Of a stretch of DNA of 6,480 bases, positions 5,499 to 6,480 are shown one piece after another. The translations under genes were made by a program, and so were the position numbers. This DNA comes from Aquificaceae bacterium. Its GTDB lineage: Bacteria > Aquificota > Aquificia > Aquificales > Aquificaceae. The stretch's first letter is position 1; each line of letters begins with the position of its first letter. Below the pieces are notes generated by a model that saw nothing but the letters and a program-made list of their open reading frames with translations, did not search any database and was not told where the DNA came from. The DNA lies in assembly GCA_015492115.1 (NCBI GenBank), contig WGFS01000018.1, forward strand, positions 1 to 6,480, in the 5' to 3' direction.

Positions 5499-6401
5499 CT
5501 ATTTTAACAGCTCACCCTCCTTGGGAGAGTAACCTCTCACGAAATCCTCACCGCTCATCCTTCTACCTTTGGGAGATATCAGCTCAAGTATCCGGACAGC
5601 ACCCTCACCGCAGGCTACCACGAACCTGTCCGGATCTATGACCTCCCCGGGCTCTCCAGCCCCCTCCTCAACCCTGACCTTCAGGAGCTTTATCCTATCC
5701 CCTCTGAAGAAGGTATAGACGTTGGGGTACAGTCCTCTCACTCTATCTTTCACGCTCTCGGACTGAGCCTTCCAGCAGAGGCGGAACTCCTCCCTCTGAA
5801 CGGGTGGTGCGTAGGTAGCCTTCTCATGCTCCTGGGGTCTCGGCTCTATCTTCCCCTCAAACCATAGCTGGAGAGTCCTCACCAGCAGGTCAGCACCCCT
5901 GAGGGATAGCTTCTCAGAGAGGGTGTAAAAGTTGTCCTCCTCGTCTATGGGGACTTCCTCCTGGGAGAGGATGTCGCCCGCGTCCATCTCCTCACTCACG
6001 AGCATGACCGTGTTTCCCGTAACCCTCTCACCGGCCATTAGAGCCCTCTGGATCGGTGCGGAACCTCTGTACTTGGGTAGAAGAGAGGCATGGAGGTTAA
6101 CCACACCGTAGGGGGGTATATCAAGAACCTCCTTTGGGAGGATCTTCCCGTAGGCGACGACGACTATACAGTCTGGTTTCATATCCTCTATAGTCTTTAC
6201 AAAGTCCCTTATCCTCTCAGGCTGATATACCTCTATGCCGAGCTGTAGGGCAAGCTCCTTGACAGGTGGGGGTGTGAGCTTCTTTCCTCTACCCGCGGGT
6301 CTGTCGGGCTGGGTCACGACACCGACAACTTCAAAGTTCTCCGCAAGTAGCTCAAGGCTGGGAACAGCAAAAGGGGGCGTCCCCATGAAGAGAACTCTCA
6401 T
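5499..6401 (-). CDS. fmt: Methionyl-tRNA formyltransferase
   Basis: The 300-residue cytoplasmic enzyme transfers the formyl group of 10-formyltetrahydrofolate to Met-tRNA for translation initiation. The N-terminal catalytic domain opens MRVLFMGTPPFAVPSLE, has the tRNA-contacting loop TQPDRPAGRGKKL (about 30-42), and keeps the catalytic triad: Asn102 and His104 in NLHASLLPKYRGSAPIQ, and Asp140 in EEMDAGD. The C-terminal OB-like domain begins near ATYAPPVQREE and ends in RGYSPKEGELL. Length is normal for the family, slightly short. The ATG at 6401 is preferred over an in-frame TTG one codon upstream because it matches the family start and has GGAAGGT (6408-6414) at a proper 6-bp distance. Its ATG overlaps the panC stop by one base (TGATG), so the two are translationally coupled. 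The 293-residue gene follows 4 bp after its stop. Confidence 0.97.
   Translation of the reverse strand: MRVLFMGTPPFAVPSLELLAENFEVVGVVTQPDRPAGRGKKLTPPPVKELALQLGIEVYQPERIRDFVKTIEDMKPDCIVVVAYGKILPKEVLDIPPYGVVNLHASLLPKYRGSAPIQRALMAGERVTGNTVMLVSEEMDAGDILSQEEVPIDEEDNFYTLSEKLSLRGADLLVRTLQLWFEGKIEPRPQEHEKATYAPPVQREEFRLCWKAQSESVKDRVRGLYPNVYTFFRGDRIKLLKVRVEEGAGEPGEVIDPDRFVVACGEGAVRILELISPKGRRMSGEDFVRGYSPKEGELLK
5501..5509 (-). promoter_or_regulatory. Putative internal extended -10 promoter within the 3' end of fmt
   Basis: The minus strand reads TGT-TAAAAT, overlapping the last codons of fmt. The hexamer ends 6 bp before the ATG at 5494. It would give the 293-residue gene its own near-leaderless transcript in addition to readthrough from panC-fmt. 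The hexamer is the same TAAAAT seen before the deacetylase gene. AT-rich codons (TTA AAA TAG) could produce this by chance. Confidence 0.4.
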
Positions 6402-6480
6402 CAACCGACCTTCCAGTTATCTATGAGCCTTGTGCTCCCCACCCAGAGGGCGACCAGTATCCTGTCTCCCCTTTCAACGC
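6401..6480 (-). CDS. panC: Pantothenate synthetase (pantoate-beta-alanine ligase), 3' end only
   Basis: This minus-strand frame enters from the right edge and ends at TGA (6401-6403). The last 25 residues read VERGDRILVALWVGSTRLIDNWKVG. The pattern RILVA-x3-GSTRLIDN is the standard C-terminus of PanC, which ligates pantoate to beta-alanine using ATP in coenzyme A synthesis. The stop shares one base with the fmt start, so panC is the upstream member of a panC-fmt unit. Only about 25 residues are visible, but the motif is distinctive. Confidence 0.82.
   Translation of the reverse strand, partial: VERGDRILVALWVGSTRLIDNWKVG

Noticed and set aside
6402..6404. TTG as the start codon of fmt
   Set aside because: It would add one Met before MRVLF and leave only 3 bp to the GGAAGGT. 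The ATG at 6401 has a 6-bp spacing and matches the family.
1..6480. CRISPR array, insertion sequence, tRNA, rRNA or riboswitch
   Set aside because: I saw no repeat-spacer periodicity, terminal inverted repeats, transposase motifs, cloverleaf or conserved RNA motif. The genes leave almost no non-coding space; the longest gap is 67 bp.

Overview
The window looks like chromosomal, mostly housekeeping DNA from a thermophilic Gram-negative bacterium, probably of the Aquificales. The clues are Arg codons that are almost all AGG/AGA, frequent ATA for Ile, proteins rich in Lys and Glu, very tight gene packing, an LPS (Kdo) gene, and a class I fumarase subunit near a UbiA-type prenyltransferase. The lineage is an inference from style and gene content. 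No rRNA, tRNA, mobile element, CRISPR array or phage gene is visible.

Layout. Positions 1-501 (minus strand) hold the start of kdsC preceded by a small secreted thioredoxin-like gene. Only 17 bp separate this gene from a divergent, intact class II-type histone deacetylase family gene (519-1451). After a 67-bp gap, a plus-strand pair follows: a GlcF/LutA-type iron-sulfur oxidoreductase subunit (1519-2715) and an unrecognised 146-residue basic protein (2720-3160). The pair converges, with a 3-bp gap, on the beta subunit of a two-subunit class I fumarate hydratase (3164-3721, minus). A 45-bp divergent gap leads to a UbiA-family membrane prenyltransferase (3767-4618, plus). Its stop codon shares a 6-bp palindrome with the stop of a convergent 293-residue protein (4613-5494, minus) that has a YbjN-like N-terminal region. 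Upstream of that gene on the same strand are fmt (5499-6401) and the last 25 codons of panC (6401-6480).

How the genes fit together. Several relate to core metabolism: fumarase (TCA or reductive TCA cycle), a 2-hydroxyacid or lactate type Fe-S electron-transfer subunit, a quinone prenyltransferase, pantothenate synthesis, formylation of initiator tRNA, and Kdo/LPS synthesis. They do not form one obvious pathway. I see no defence, mobile or secondary-metabolite system.

The most interesting pattern is in the start signals. Genes preceded closely by another gene on the same strand mostly carry Shine-Dalgarno sequences (kdsC, fmt), as does the glcF-like gene after its 67-bp gap. The four genes that open the two divergent gaps, plus the 293-residue gene, have no Shine-Dalgarno. 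Instead each has a -10-like hexamer 6-10 bp (three times exactly 7 bp) before its ATG, in three cases with an extended -10 TGn. This suggests leaderless or near-leaderless mRNAs and, in the 17-bp gap, a very compact bidirectional promoter.
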